Positions 1-8,329 of a stretch of 49,525 bases of DNA are shown piece after piece. Source of the stretch: Chitinophagaceae bacterium (GTDB taxonomy: Bacteria; Bacteroidota; Bacteroidia; Chitinophagales; Chitinophagaceae); assembly GCA_947454715.1 (NCBI GenBank), contig CANGMZ010000009.1:1-49525 (forward strand). Direction: 5' to 3'. The translations under genes were made by a program, and so were the position numbers. How positions within the stretch are numbered: the stretch's first letter is position 1; every line of letters begins with the position of its first letter. The notes under the pieces are model-generated. The model was not told the origin of the DNA. It ran no database searches and worked only from the letters and a program-made list of their open reading frames with translations.

Positions 1-600
1 CCATATCGTATGTTTACCAGTCGTGCAGAATACAGAACAATTTTGAGACAAGATAATGCTGATGTAAGACTCACACCATTGGCTCATAGCATTGGGTTGG
101 CATCTGATGAAAGACTGAGTTTGGTAAAAGCAAAAGAGGAAGAAGTTGCTAGAATAAAAAAGCTGCTCAATGAGTTACCTGCGGAACCGTCAGTTTATAA
201 TCCTTACCTTGAAGCGAATGGTTCATCATTGATTTCTGAAAAATCAAAAGTGATGAAATTGTTGCTTCGCCCGGGCATAGGCATCAAAGAAATGGCCGAA
301 GCAATACCCGAATTAAAGGCTGCTATAGGAGAATGTAGCCCACTGATACTCGAGCAGGTAGAAATTATGGCAAAATATGCCACTTATATCGAAAAAGAGC
401 ACGAAATGGTACAAAAAATGTCCTCTTTAGAAGATTTAGCCATTCCGGAGCAGTTCAACTATGAAAAACTGACTGCCATGTCAATTGAAGCTCGTCAAAA
501 GCTAATGAAGATAAAACCAAGAACAATTGGTCAGGCAAGTCGCATAAGTGGAGTGAATCCTAGCGATGTGCAAATACTGATTGTTTACATGGGGAGATAA
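1..600 (+). CDS. mnmG: tRNA uridine-5-carboxymethylaminomethyl modification enzyme MnmG, C-terminal part (5' end outside the window)
   Basis: About 200 C-terminal residues of MnmG (GidA). With MnmE this FAD enzyme installs the carboxymethylaminomethyl group on wobble U34 of certain tRNAs in the cytoplasm. The frame is open from base 1, so the gene starts left of the window. The visible start PYRMFTSRAEYR is the highly conserved segment that precedes the helical C-terminal domain. The end contains the motif IGQASRISGVNPSDVQIL, which is typical of the MnmG C-terminus that contacts MnmE and tRNA. A strong hairpin terminator follows 28 bases after the stop. The family assignment is firm; the FAD-binding part cannot be judged. 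Confidence 0.96.
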   Translation, partial: PYRMFTSRAEYRTILRQDNADVRLTPLAHSIGLASDERLSLVKAKEEEVARIKKLLNELPAEPSVYNPYLEANGSSLISEKSKVMKLLLRPGIGIKEMAEAIPELKAAIGECSPLILEQVEIMAKYATYIEKEHEMVQKMSSLEDLAIPEQFNYEKLTAMSIEARQKLMKIKPRTIGQASRISGVNPSDVQILIVYMGR

Positions 601-627
601 AAATCTTCCACAAAAAAAGTAAAGAGT

Positions 628-658
628 AAAAATCGGAAAGACCTCTTTCCGATTTTTT
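628..658 (+). terminator. Rho-independent terminator after mnmG
   Basis: A perfect 13-bp stem (628-640 with 645-657) around an ACCT loop contains the GC core CGGAAAG/CTTTCCG and ends in a T-run. It lies between the mnmG stop and recX, so recX is probably transcribed separately or by read-through. Confidence 0.85.
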
Positions 659-694
659 ACTTAAAAGTTGAAAAGCGAAAAAGGAATAAAGAAA

Positions 695-1159
695 GTGGAT
701 ACAACCCAAATTGCCATTACAAGATATTGTGAATATCAGGAACGCTGTCATAGTGAGGTGCGCAATAAATTGTATGAACTGGGTTGCACCACTCCGGAAG
801 TAGAAAACAGAATATCTGATCTTATAGGTATCGGGCTATTGAATGAAGAACGATTTGCCAGAGCTTTTGCCAGAGGTAAATTCAGGATGAAACAATGGGG
901 AAAAGAGAAAATAAAGCAACATTTACGCTTTAAAAAGATCTCTGATTATTGTATAAAAAGGGCAATGACAGAGATAGATGGGGAAGAATATGATAAAATA
1001 ATGCAGAAATTGCTCGAAAAAAAGCTAAATGAGCTCAAAAGCGAAAAAAATCAGCCCACACTAAAAGCTAAGATTTATAGATATATGTTGCAAAAAGGTT
1101 ATGAAAGAGACATTGTTATTGATATGTTAAACGAAAAAATAAATGCACGTAATAAATAA
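695..1159 (+). CDS. recX: RecX family regulatory protein
   Basis: A small basic, helical protein of the RecX family, which binds RecA filaments and modulates recombination. Family hallmarks are the N-terminal YCEYQERCHSEVRNKL segment, the central LNEERFARAFARGKFRMKQWG segment and a helical C-terminus (YMLQKGYERDIVIDML), consistent with three tandem three-helix repeats. No ATG fits the start. I chose GTG at 695 because an AAGGA sequence (681-685) lies nine bases upstream; an in-frame TTG at 668 is the alternative and adds nine residues. recA is not adjacent. The gene follows the mnmG terminator and precedes apaG. No clear -7 element was seen for it. Confidence 0.88.
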   Translation: MDTTQIAITRYCEYQERCHSEVRNKLYELGCTTPEVENRISDLIGIGLLNEERFARAFARGKFRMKQWGKEKIKQHLRFKKISDYCIKRAMTEIDGEEYDKIMQKLLEKKLNELKSEKNQPTLKAKIYRYMLQKGYERDIVIDMLNEKINARNK

Positions 1160-1180
1160 GTGACGCATTAGTTTTTTTAC

Positions 1181-1188
1181 TAACTTTG
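1181..1188 (+). promoter_or_regulatory. Bacteroidota -7 promoter element for apaG
   Basis: TAACTTTG matches the Bacteroidota -7 consensus TAnnTTTG. It lies 22 bases before the apaG ATG. No convincing -33 element is visible. Confidence 0.55.
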
Positions 1189-1210
1189 TGCCCGAAATAT
1201 TATCTAAAAT

Positions 1211-1597
1211 ATGGTGCATCAGGTAACGGAAGGGATTAGTATTCAGGTGGAAACATTTTATCAACCTTCCCAGTCAAATCCGTTAAATTCAGAATATCTG
1301 TTTGCTTACCGCATTACAATAGAGAACCAAACGCTTTATCCGGTAAAATTACTTAGCCGTCACTGGCATATAAAGGACAGCAATGGTGCGCACCGTGAAG
1401 TACAGGGAGAGGGTGTAGTTGGCCGTCAACCAATCATAGAGCCGGGTAACAGTTATCAATATACATCTGCAGCAGGATTGCGCAGTGATATTGGGAAAAT
1501 GTATGGTACATATCTGATTGAAAATCTGTTCAACAAGAAAAAGTTCACGGTTTTGATACCAGAATTTCAACTTTTGGTTCCTGCCAAGATGAATTAA
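1211..1597 (+). CDS. apaG: ApaG domain protein
   Basis: A 128-residue protein with the single immunoglobulin-like ApaG fold. Diagnostic stretches are the FAYRITIENQ strand, the LLSRHWHIKDSNG segment, the GEGVVGRQPIIEPG motif with the glycine-rich turn, and the YTSAAGLRSDIGKMYGTY stretch. Length equals the usual ApaG length (about 125 aa). The biochemical role is unsettled: enterobacterial ApaG is linked genetically to Co2+/Mg2+ resistance and the fold also occurs in F-box proteins. A -7 element lies 22 bases before the ATG, so it probably has its own transcript. Confidence 0.93.
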   Translation: MVHQVTEGISIQVETFYQPSQSNPLNSEYLFAYRITIENQTLYPVKLLSRHWHIKDSNGAHREVQGEGVVGRQPIIEPGNSYQYTSAAGLRSDIGKMYGTYLIENLFNKKKFTVLIPEFQLLVPAKMN

Positions 1598-1982
1598 TGA
1601 AAGAATAATCTGTATTATTTGTCTTCTTTTTTATAAAAAAATGCACTAGCAGATAATTTAGTTATCTTGAGGTGGTTATATGTGCATAAACGGGTAGCAG
1701 ATTTGTGCTTTTGTCTAGCGACCATCTGCTGAAACATGCTGTGGTAGCGGTTTCCACACTTATTCATCGTTAACTGTTGTTATACTATTTTATCAGTATC
1801 AATTGATAAGTGAAAAGGATATTTTGCGGATAAGAGTGAAGAAAATGAGGTATTTTACAGATAAATGGCGAAATATTGCTTGCCAAATGAAAAAAATACG
1901 CTATAAAAAACTTTAATAACGTGAAAAATAACATTTTTTGGTATAAATTTGCACTCCTTAATAAAAATAATATAGAACCTTC
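1598..1982. other. 385-base intergenic stretch with several small inverted repeats
   Basis: I see no convincing gene on either strand. It holds an AGCAGAT/ATCTGCT pair (1696-1702 with 1724-1730), a GTGG/CCAC pair (1741-1744 with 1754-1757), and a TTATCA/TGATAA pair around 1790-1810. These could be RNA hairpins, but no known riboswitch or RNA family was recognised. The ppiD-like gene's promoter element lies at its right end. Confidence 0.4.
1944..1951 (+). promoter_or_regulatory. -7 promoter element for the PpiD-like gene
   Basis: TAAATTTG matches TAnnTTTG and lies 31 bases before the ATG at 1983, leaving a short 5' leader. Confidence 0.5.
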
Positions 1983-4193
1983 ATGGCCGTAATTCAGAAG
2001 ATTAGAAATAAGTATGGGAAAATAGCGGGTGGCGTTATTGGCGTTGCTCTTGTAAGCTTTATCATATCTGATGCCCGTAATGGTAGTTTTGGAGGTATAT
2101 TCGGTGGTCATGACACAAATGTTATGACTGTTAATGGTACCAAGATAGAATCCAAAGAGTACGAACTGAGAGTAAAAGAATACGAAACACTTACCAGTAT
2201 ATATAGCAATCGTGGTCCGTTGGATGATGCTGCAAGAGCTCAGATCAGAGAGCAGGTATTGCAGTCTATCAGCTATGAGACTATAGTTAATGGTATTTGC
2301 GATAAAATGGGTATCCAGACATCAGAGCAGGAAGCAAAAGACCTGATCTATGGACAGAATGCCCACCCTTTGGTGCAGCAGTTCAAATTCAATGGCCGCC
2401 AGATATTTATCAATCCGGATACAAAGCAGTTTGATCCTGCAATTGTAAAAGGATATGAAGATGAAATCACAAAAGATCCTAAGAAAGACCCATCAGGTAC
2501 TTACCTTGAACATTGGAATGCTGTTAAGGGTTATGTAATCCGCATGGCAAGAATAGACAAATTCAATACAATGATGTCTGCTTCTGCTTATGCTCCTTTG
2601 TATCAGGCTAAGCGTAGCGCAGCAAATGCCGATATGATGGCGTCTATCCGTTACATAAAAGTTCCTTTTACAGCTATTCCTGATGATCAGGCTAAAGTAA
2701 CTGACGAAGACATCAAGGCTTTCATGCAGAAGCATAAGGCAATGTTCGAAACCGATCAGGCTTCTCGCACAATTGATTATGTATCTTTCGATATCGTTCC
2801 TGCATCTGCAGATTCTTCAAGAGCAACAGGTGCACTTGAAGAAATGAAAGATGAGTTCACAAAAACTAAGGACGACAAAACTTTCGTTGGTAACAAGACA
2901 GACGATATCAACTTGTATAACGAAGCTTTCGTGAGTGCTAAGAACTTTGGTTCAAGATATGCAGATACCATTATGAAACAATCGGTTGGTAGCATCTATG
3001 GTCCATATCTGGATAACGGTAGCTTCAGAATATCTAAGGTTGTAGACAAAAAAGTATTACCGGATAGCGTAAAAATCAGACAGATTGTAATTCGCGTTAG
3101 TGATGGTAAACAAACAATCACTCCAGATTCAGTAGTAAAGAGCAGAATGGATAGCATAGCAGCAGCAATCCGCGGTGGTGCATCTTTCGATTCTTTATTC
3201 TCTAAATACGATCCTCAGACATTTGCTCAGAATCCTAAAGGTGAAGTTCCGGTTACATTGCAGGTTATGCCTCAGTTAACAGAACAACTTTCTAAAGAAT
3301 TCTCTGATTTCGTATTCGAAGGAAAGAGTGGCGAAAAGAAGGTATTCAAAGTTGACAATAGCAAAACAAGTGGTTACTATGCATATCACTATGTTGAAAT
3401 CATAGAGCAGACAGCTATAGGACAAACAATGAAGGTGGCTACAATCTCTAAAAGCCTTGTACCAAGTGATAGCACAGTTAATGCTATTTTCGGCAGAGCA
3501 AATGAATTTGCATCTAAGAGCACAAGTGCAGCAGAATTTGATGCATCTGTAAAGAAAATGGGTGTTGATAAGAGAGTTGGAGACGGTATCAAAGAATCAA
3601 GCTTTACTATTCAAGGTCTCGGTGCTGCAAGAGATATCATCAAGTGGGCTTACACGGCTAAGGTTGGTGAAGTATCAAAAGATCCATTCCGCCTGAACGA
3701 CCAACGTTATGTAGTGGCTAAATTGGTTTCTATTGACGAAAAAGGAATGTTGACTGTAAACTCTGCTAACAGACCAATGTTGGAACAGAGAGTAAGAGAA
3801 GAGAAGAAAGCAGATATGATTGCTGCTAAATATAAAGGCGCATCGTTGGAATCAATCGGTACAAGCGTGAGCATGCCGGTTCAACAAGCTGATTCTGTGA
3901 AGTTCAATGCTTCATTTATTCCAAATCTGGGTTACGAACCAAAGGTTGTTGGTTATGCATTCAATGCAGGCTTCCAGCCAAATGCAGTATCTCCTGGTAT
4001 CAAAGGTCAGGGTGGTGTATATTTCATCTCTGTAGTTAACAGAGCTACTACACCTGCAAGTGCAGACCCAATGATGCAGATCATGATGGAACGCAGACAA
4101 GAAGAAGGTCAGTTGCGTAATTACATTGGCCAAATGTTACAGCCAATGTTGACTAAGAAGGCTGAAGTAAAGTATAACATGAGTAATTTCTAA
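1983..4193 (+). CDS. Membrane-anchored SurA/PpiD-like peptidylprolyl isomerase
   Basis: A 736-residue foldase resembling PpiD. Residues about 13-31 form one N-terminal membrane anchor, so the rest should face the periplasm. A SurA-N-like helical chaperone region follows (about 48-240, with VNGTKIESKEYELRV typical of its start). A divergent parvulin-type PPIase region lies around 360-475 (VKIRQIVIRVSDG..., then GGASFDSLFSKYD). A second helical and rotamase-like part fills 480-730. Family role: assisting folding of proteins leaving the Sec channel, relevant in an organism exporting large adhesins. The gene stands alone between its own -7 element and a strong terminator. Codon use is smooth and highly expressed in style. 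PPIase activity itself is not certain because many PpiD parvulin domains are weak or inactive. Confidence 0.9.
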   Translation: MAVIQKIRNKYGKIAGGVIGVALVSFIISDARNGSFGGIFGGHDTNVMTVNGTKIESKEYELRVKEYETLTSIYSNRGPLDDAARAQIREQVLQSISYETIVNGICDKMGIQTSEQEAKDLIYGQNAHPLVQQFKFNGRQIFINPDTKQFDPAIVKGYEDEITKDPKKDPSGTYLEHWNAVKGYVIRMARIDKFNTMMSASAYAPLYQAKRSAANADMMASIRYIKVPFTAIPDDQAKVTDEDIKAFMQKHKAMFETDQASRTIDYVSFDIVPASADSSRATGALEEMKDEFTKTKDDKTFVGNKTDDINLYNEAFVSAKNFGSRYADTIMKQSVGSIYGPYLDNGSFRISKVVDKKVLPDSVKIRQIVIRVSDGKQTITPDSVVKSRMDSIAAAIRGGASFDSLFSKYDPQTFAQNPKGEVPVTLQVMPQLTEQLSKEFSDFVFEGKSGEKKVFKVDNSKTSGYYAYHYVEIIEQTAIGQTMKVATISKSLVPSDSTVNAIFGRANEFASKSTSAAEFDASVKKMGVDKRVGDGIKESSFTIQGLGAARDIIKWAYTAKVGEVSKDPFRLNDQRYVVAKLVSIDEKGMLTVNSANRPMLEQRVREEKKADMIAAKYKGASLESIGTSVSMPVQQADSVKFNASFIPNLGYEPKVVGYAFNAGFQPNAVSPGIKGQGGVYFISVVNRATTPASADPMMQIMMERRQEEGQLRNYIGQMLQPMLTKKAEVKYNMSNF

Positions 4194-4217
4194 GACATAC
4201 AGACCATTGGTCTAAAC

Positions 4218-4253
4218 AAAACGCCGTACTGATACTATCAGTACGGCGTTTTT
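4218..4253 (+). terminator. Rho-independent terminator after the PpiD-like gene
   Basis: A long, near-perfect stem (4218-4234 with 4236-4252) with the core ACGCCGTACTGATA followed by a T-run, 25 bases after the stop. The symmetry means it could also act on leftward transcripts that pass the 59-aa gene. Confidence 0.85.
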
Positions 4254-4275
4254 GCTGTTAATTAGCCCGGTTTGT

Positions 4276-4455
4276 TTAGATAAGACCATCACTGCCGCTG
4301 GCAGCAGAGTTGTCGGCAAAAAAGCCATCTACAACGCTACTAAACATAGGTGGCACCTTTGAGTGAACAAATTCTTTCATGATTTCAATTGACTTCTTAG
4401 CCTGATCTTCTGTAAGTCCGGCATTGTCTATCAGATTTTTCAATAATTCCTGCAT
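4276..4455 (-). CDS. Small conserved-looking protein of unknown function, 59 aa
   Basis: A 60-codon frame starting with ATG at 4455 and ending with TAA at 4276. The product begins MQELLKNLIDNAGLTEDQAKK and continues with an amphipathic helix (SIEIMKEFVHSKVPPMF), then a short FSSVVDGFF segment and a Ser/Gly/Asp-rich tail. It has no signal peptide or membrane span. The amino-acid pattern (helix, Pro-Pro turn, helix) looks like a real small cytoplasmic protein, and small genes of this style occur in related genomes (from memory, not checked). It sits leftward of clpX, beyond the clpX terminator, and is flanked by terminator-like hairpins on both sides. No -7 element was found in the short gap, so its transcription could come from clpX read-through. 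Confidence 0.62.
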   Translation of the reverse strand: MQELLKNLIDNAGLTEDQAKKSIEIMKEFVHSKVPPMFSSVVDGFFADNSAASGSDGLI

Positions 4456-4512
4456 ATAGTTTTGTTTTGAATGGAGTGTGTAATAAGGATGCTAAGGTAT
4501 GTCCCTAAAATG

Positions 4513-4547
4513 AAAAAGTGAATACACATTATGTGTATTCACTTTTA
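4513..4547 (-). terminator. Rho-independent terminator after clpX
   Basis: A 15-bp perfect stem (4514-4528 with 4532-4546) with a 3-base loop. On the leftward strand it ends in a run of T. It lies about 30 bases beyond the clpX stop. Confidence 0.8.
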
Positions 4548-4575
4548 TATAATCTGTACGTTAGTTGTTTGTGTA

Positions 4576-5817
4576 TTAAGCAGCTTTCAATTGCTCTAAT
4601 TTGGTATGTTCAATCATTTGTCTTGCATACGCTTCAGTAAGATGGAATGTGCCATCATGCTTTTGAGTAGGCATATCGAACATTGCATCTGTTAGTATCA
4701 TTTCGCAGATAGCACGCAGACCACGACCGCCAAGTTTGTACTGTACCGCCTTTTCTACCATGTAGTTAAGCGCACCATCTTCTACTGTCAGTTTTATACC
4801 GTCAAACTCAAACAGACGAGTGTACTGTTTTACAAGCGCATTCTTAGGTTCTGTAAGTATGCGTTTGAGTGATTCGTTGTCGAGCGGGTTGAGGTAAGTA
4901 ACAATAGGTAAACGGCCCAGCAACTCCGGTATCAAACCGAAAGTGCGTAAATCTTGTGCATTTACATATTGCAGCAAATTAGCACGGTCTACTTCTTGAG
5001 AAGCTTTTATGGCATTATAACCAATAGACGCTGTTTGCACTCTGCGGGCAATCATTTTGTCGATACCTTCAAATGCACCACCACAGATAAAGAGGATATT
5101 GGTTGTGTTCACCTTTATCATCTTTTGTTCCGGATGCTTGCGACCTCCTTGCGGTGGTACCAACACTTCAGAACCTTCCAGCAATTTCAGCATTGCCTGC
5201 TGCACACCTTCGCCACTTACATCGCGGGTGATAGATGGGTTGTCGCTTTTACGGCCTATTTTATCTATTTCGTCTATATATACAATACCGCGCTCTGCAG
5301 AAGGCACATCATAATTGCTGGCTTGCAGCAGTCTTGATAAGATACTTTCCACATCCTCACCTACATAGCCGGCTTCTGTAAACACAGTAGCATCAACAAT
5401 AGCAAAAGGTACCTGCAACATACGCGCAATACTCTTTGCCAACAATGTTTTACCGGTTCCGGTTTCGCCCACCATTATGATGTTCGATTTTTCTATTTCC
5501 ACATCGTCTTGCACAGGCATGCTTAAACGCTTGTAGTGGTTGTAAATAGCTACAGACAATACTTTTTTAGCATCATCCTGGCCAATTACATATTGATCGA
5601 GAAAGTTCTTTACTTCAAGGGGTTTGTAGTGCTTGCTCTGTTGTATAGGAGCGGGTGCTGCTTCTGTTTTCTTTTCGCCAGTTGCTTCTGTAAGCAGGGA
5701 GTGTGCATTTTCTATACACTGATCGCAGATATTACCTTTTAAGCCGGTAAAAAGAATGTTTACTTCGCTTTCTGTACGATCGCAAAAAGAACATTTTTTT
5801 TCAGATTGCTTAGCCAT
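4576..5817 (-). CDS. clpX: ATP-dependent Clp protease ATP-binding subunit ClpX
   Basis: A 413-residue AAA+ unfoldase that recognises substrates and feeds them to ClpP. The N-terminal zinc-binding domain has C9, C12, C31 and C34. Walker A is GETGTGKT (117-124), Walker B ends with D182-E183, pore loop 1 is GYVG (150-153) and the RKH pore motif is at 226-228. The ClpP-docking IGF loop reads IGY here (265-267), a conservative change. Length is normal. clpP is not next to it, unlike in many proteobacteria. A -7 element lies at 5845-5852, 28 bases before the ATG, so it has its own promoter, and a strong hairpin terminates it. Confidence 0.98.
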   Translation of the reverse strand: MAKQSEKKCSFCDRTESEVNILFTGLKGNICDQCIENAHSLLTEATGEKKTEAAPAPIQQSKHYKPLEVKNFLDQYVIGQDDAKKVLSVAIYNHYKRLSMPVQDDVEIEKSNIIMVGETGTGKTLLAKSIARMLQVPFAIVDATVFTEAGYVGEDVESILSRLLQASNYDVPSAERGIVYIDEIDKIGRKSDNPSITRDVSGEGVQQAMLKLLEGSEVLVPPQGGRKHPEQKMIKVNTTNILFICGGAFEGIDKMIARRVQTASIGYNAIKASQEVDRANLLQYVNAQDLRTFGLIPELLGRLPIVTYLNPLDNESLKRILTEPKNALVKQYTRLFEFDGIKLTVEDGALNYMVEKAVQYKLGGRGLRAICEMILTDAMFDMPTQKHDGTFHLTEAYARQMIEHTKLEQLKAA

Positions 5818-5844
5818 TATTCAAATACTTGTTTTTTTGGAGGG

Positions 5845-5852
5845 CAAAGGTA
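5845..5852 (-). promoter_or_regulatory. -7 promoter element for clpX
   Basis: On the minus strand this reads TACCTTTG, a full match to TAnnTTTG, ending 28 bases before the clpX ATG. Confidence 0.55.
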
Positions 5853-5910
5853 CGTAAAAGTGAACGGATGAATTCTCTAATAAATAACGGATAGTGTCTC
5901 AGTTTGAAAT

Positions 5911-6093
5911 TTACTTCCTAAACTTGTCCATCATTCTAAATATTAATGCAATAATAAATCCTACAATAGCGCAGAAAGCGAAAAATATAAGAAAACATAT
6001 CGCTACTTCTAAAAATGAAGGTGAAGTATCTATATAGTCTGTATCGTTAATGCTTAGTATCACAGCATGAAGCATGAAATTTAAAGGTAACAT
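5911..6093 (-). CDS. Small single-span membrane protein, 60 aa, unknown function
   Basis: A 60-residue frame starting at an ATG. An N-terminal polar stretch (about 1-28) precedes one strong hydrophobic span (about 29-53: VAICFLIFFAFCAIVGFIIALIF) and a basic tail (RMMDKFRK). The basic end points to an outside-N, inside-C topology. There is no recognisable domain. It stands alone between clpX and the thioredoxin-like gene, reading in the same direction as both. It could be a genuine small membrane protein or a chance frame; the clean hydrophobic span plus the positive end favours a gene, without proof. Confidence 0.45.
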   Translation of the reverse strand: MLPLNFMLHAVILSINDTDYIDTSPSFLEVAICFLIFFAFCAIVGFIIALIFRMMDKFRK

Positions 6094-6244
6094 AAAAGGG
6101 AGCTATTAGGCACCCTCTTTTTTGTATTTTTTTTGTAAAGCACCCTTTTTTGACACTTCTATTGGACCAAATTGATAATATCTTCGATAATCATTGGCTT
6201 AGTAGTTAGCTAATAACCTGTGTATATATTAACGTTTAAAATAA

Positions 6245-6274
6245 ATAGGGTGGCAGAACCATCTGCCACCCTAT
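6245..6274 (-). terminator. Terminator hairpin after the secreted thioredoxin-like gene
   Basis: A perfect 13-bp GC-rich stem (6245-6257 with 6262-6274) around an ACCA loop, followed on the minus strand by a T-rich stretch. It lies 23 bases beyond the stop. The rest of 6094-6296 shows no other feature. Confidence 0.75.
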
Positions 6275-6296
6275 AAGTAATATCTATAAATTATTA

Positions 6297-6881
6297 TTAG
6301 TGTCCTGCAGGTGGTGTAATCGGTTCAGAAGAACCGGCCCAAGTAGGTTTAAATGATTTTTGGTAAGCTTCCCACTGTTGTTGGTTCTTAACACTCACTT
6401 CGCAATAGAATCTTACCAAAAGTTCCATACCTCTTACATCCTGATATCCTGGTACAGGCATTGGGTTTTGGTAATATGGTTCCATAAATACGCTGGTAGG
6501 GTAAGACATTTGGCCACGCATCAGGTCTGCAGCAAGTGTATTTGTTTTTTTAGCCGGGTCAAAATAGTATTCCTTACCCATAAAGCGGAAAGTGTCTTTA
6601 CGCTCACAGTTGAACCGTACACAATAGAAATTTTCATTCATGTACTTTATTACATCCGGGTTAGAGAAGGTGGTCGCCTCCATTTTTTTACACCAGCCGC
6701 ACCAGTCTGTATACATATCCATATATACTCTTTTGGGCTTTTCCTTCATTTTCACTTGCAGCTCATCCATGGTCAGCCACACAATATGTGCTTCTGTAGG
6801 CGAGGGTGCTTTTTTTCTTTTTGCCATCACCACCGGGCTCATCATTAGTAATGCTACTGCAAAAAGTATAATACGTTTCAT
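6297..6881 (-). CDS. Secreted thioredoxin-fold protein with CGWC active site
   Basis: A 194-residue protein with a Sec signal peptide (residues 1-20, ending VVMA) and a thioredoxin-like domain whose redox motif is WCGWCKKM (C61 and C64). The following MEATTFSNPDVIKYMNENF stretch is typical of the Thioredoxin_7/DUF255-like group of periplasmic thioredoxins. A cis-Pro candidate occurs in MSYPTSVF. Likely role: disulfide reduction or exchange in the periplasm; the substrate is unknown. It is divergent from ubiX with 71 bases between the starts. No -7 element was found for it. The fold assignment is strong, while the specific role is inference. Confidence 0.88.
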   Translation of the reverse strand: MKRIILFAVALLMMSPVVMAKRKKAPSPTEAHIVWLTMDELQVKMKEKPKRVYMDMYTDWCGWCKKMEATTFSNPDVIKYMNENFYCVRFNCERKDTFRFMGKEYYFDPAKKTNTLAADLMRGQMSYPTSVFMEPYYQNPMPVPGYQDVRGMELLVRFYCEVSVKNQQQWEAYQKSFKPTWAGSSEPITPPAGH

Positions 6882-6926
6882 TTCAGATGTAATTTTTTCG
6901 AAAAACGAATTTACAATTAATCCATG

Positions 6927-6934
6927 TAGTTTTG
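6927..6934 (+). promoter_or_regulatory. -7 promoter element for ubiX
   Basis: TAGTTTTG fits TAnnTTTG and lies 18 bases before ATG 6953. Its position argues against an upstream in-frame TTG at 6932, which lies inside the element. Confidence 0.55.
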
Positions 6935-6952
6935 CTTATTACTAAAAAAATT

Positions 6953-7510
6953 ATGACAAAAATAGCAGTTGCAGTAACGGGTGCGAGTGGTTCTATATAT
7001 GCGAAAGTATTGCTGGAAAAACTGCAAGCACTAAAAGATCAGGTAGGAGAAGTAAGTGTGGTTTGGAGCGATAATGCGCGTATGGTTTGGGAACATGAGC
7101 TCGGAGATAAAAGTTATGAATCAATACCTTTTAAAAATTGGGAGAAGAATAATTTTCTGGCACCATTTGCATCCGGAAGCTCTTCATACAGTGCGCTCAT
7201 CATTTGTCCATGTAGCATGGGTACATTGGGTCGTATAGCGGGAGGTATCAGTAACGACCTTGTTACTAGAGCCGCAGATGTGATGCTTAAAGAACGCCGC
7301 AAACTGATCTGTGTGGTGCGTGAGACACCTTATAATCTCATTCACCTGCGCAACATGACAACGGTTACAGAGGCAGGTGGGATCATTTGTCCGGCTACAC
7401 CTTCGTTTTATAGCAATCCGGCTACACACGAAGACATAGCATATACTGTTATACAAAGAGTGTTGCAACTGGCGGGGTTGAAACCGGATGGTTATAAGTG
7501 GGGAGAGTAA
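6953..7510 (+). CDS. ubiX: UbiX family flavin prenyltransferase
   Basis: A 185-residue flavoprotein of the UbiX/Pad1 family, which transfers a dimethylallyl group to reduced FMN to make the prenylated flavin cofactor of UbiD-type decarboxylases. Seen: the N-terminal TGASGSIYAK flavin-binding motif, the SSYSALIICPCSMGTLGRIAGGISNDLVTRAADV core, and LICVVRETPYNLIHLRNM near the prenyl phosphate site. I chose ATG 6953 because the -7 element overlaps the earlier TTG. No ubiD lies in the window. mazG follows after 48 bases in the same direction, so ubiX, mazG and the kinase gene may be one transcript. The cofactor would probably serve menaquinone synthesis through MqnP/UbiD-type enzymes elsewhere (inference). 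Confidence 0.93.
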   Translation: MTKIAVAVTGASGSIYAKVLLEKLQALKDQVGEVSVVWSDNARMVWEHELGDKSYESIPFKNWEKNNFLAPFASGSSSYSALIICPCSMGTLGRIAGGISNDLVTRAADVMLKERRKLICVVRETPYNLIHLRNMTTVTEAGGIICPATPSFYSNPATHEDIAYTVIQRVLQLAGLKPDGYKWGE

Positions 7511-7558
7511 TTATAACGAACATAAGCGGAGCTTACTTAACAGTAGAACAAATAACTA

Positions 7559-8329
7559 ATGGAATATTCAAAATCACTGGAGCGTTTAAGATCAATAATG
7601 GACGAACTGCGTGAGCAGTGCCCTTGGGACAAAAAACAAACCGTTCATACGCTACGACCGCAAACGCTGGAAGAAGTATATGAACTGAGCGATGTGCTGG
7701 CTAATGAAGACTGGAAAGGAATAAAAGAAGAGTTGGGAGACTTGCTGTTGCATATAGTGTTTTATAGTAAGATAGGCGCGGAACAAAACCAGTTTACATT
7801 AGATGATGTTATAGAAGGTGTTTGCAATAAGCTGGTGAACAGGCATCCGCATATATACAGCAATGTAAAGGTGGAAGACGAAGCGGAGGTAAAGCAGAAT
7901 TGGGAAAAGATAAAGCAAAAAGAAGGGAAAAAATCGATACTTAGCGGTATACCACCATCAATGCCTGCATTGGTGAAAGCGTTGCGTTTACAAGAGAAAA
8001 CCAAGACAGTAGGTTTTGAGTGGGAAAATACGGCACAGGTAAAAGATAAGGTAGAGGAAGAAATGCAGGAACTCTATGAAGCAGTAGAGAGTGGCAACAG
8101 TGAAGAGATAGAAGGCGAAATGGGTGATGTGTTTTTTGCACTTATTAATTATGCAAGGTTTATAAAAGTAGACCCGGAGCGGGCTCTGGAAAGAACAAAC
8201 AAAAAGTTTATTCGTCGTTTTCAGCGGGTAGAAGAAATGGCAGCAGAAGAAGGTAAATCACTACACGACATGACCCTTTGGGAAATGGATGCGCTTTGGA
8301 ATAAAGTAAAAGCAGAGGAAAGAAAATAA
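7559..8329 (+). CDS. mazG: Nucleoside triphosphate pyrophosphohydrolase MazG
   Basis: A 256-residue all-helical MazG with two tandem MazG domains, as in E. coli MazG. The first domain has CPWDKKQTVHTLRPQTLEEVYEL and the acidic EELGDLLLH metal-binding motif. The second has KVEEEMQELYEAV and EGEMGDVFFALINYAR. Family activity: hydrolysis of (d)NTPs to NMP and pyrophosphate, which cleans the pool of aberrant nucleotides and can affect ppGpp signalling. The stop codon (8327-8329) directly abuts the ATG of the histidine kinase gene, so the two are probably translationally coupled. No MazEF toxin genes are present. Confidence 0.95.
   Translation: MEYSKSLERLRSIMDELREQCPWDKKQTVHTLRPQTLEEVYELSDVLANEDWKGIKEELGDLLLHIVFYSKIGAEQNQFTLDDVIEGVCNKLVNRHPHIYSNVKVEDEAEVKQNWEKIKQKEGKKSILSGIPPSMPALVKALRLQEKTKTVGFEWENTAQVKDKVEEEMQELYEAVESGNSEEIEGEMGDVFFALINYARFIKVDPERALERTNKKFIRRFQRVEEMAAEEGKSLHDMTLWEMDALWNKVKAEERK

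Noticed and set aside
1690-1760. Possible tRNA or structured RNA in the gap before the PpiD-like gene
   Set aside because: Stems are short, there is no anticodon arm, no T-arm consensus (GTTCRA) and no CCA-like end, so a tRNA is not supported. It remains only an unexplained structure.
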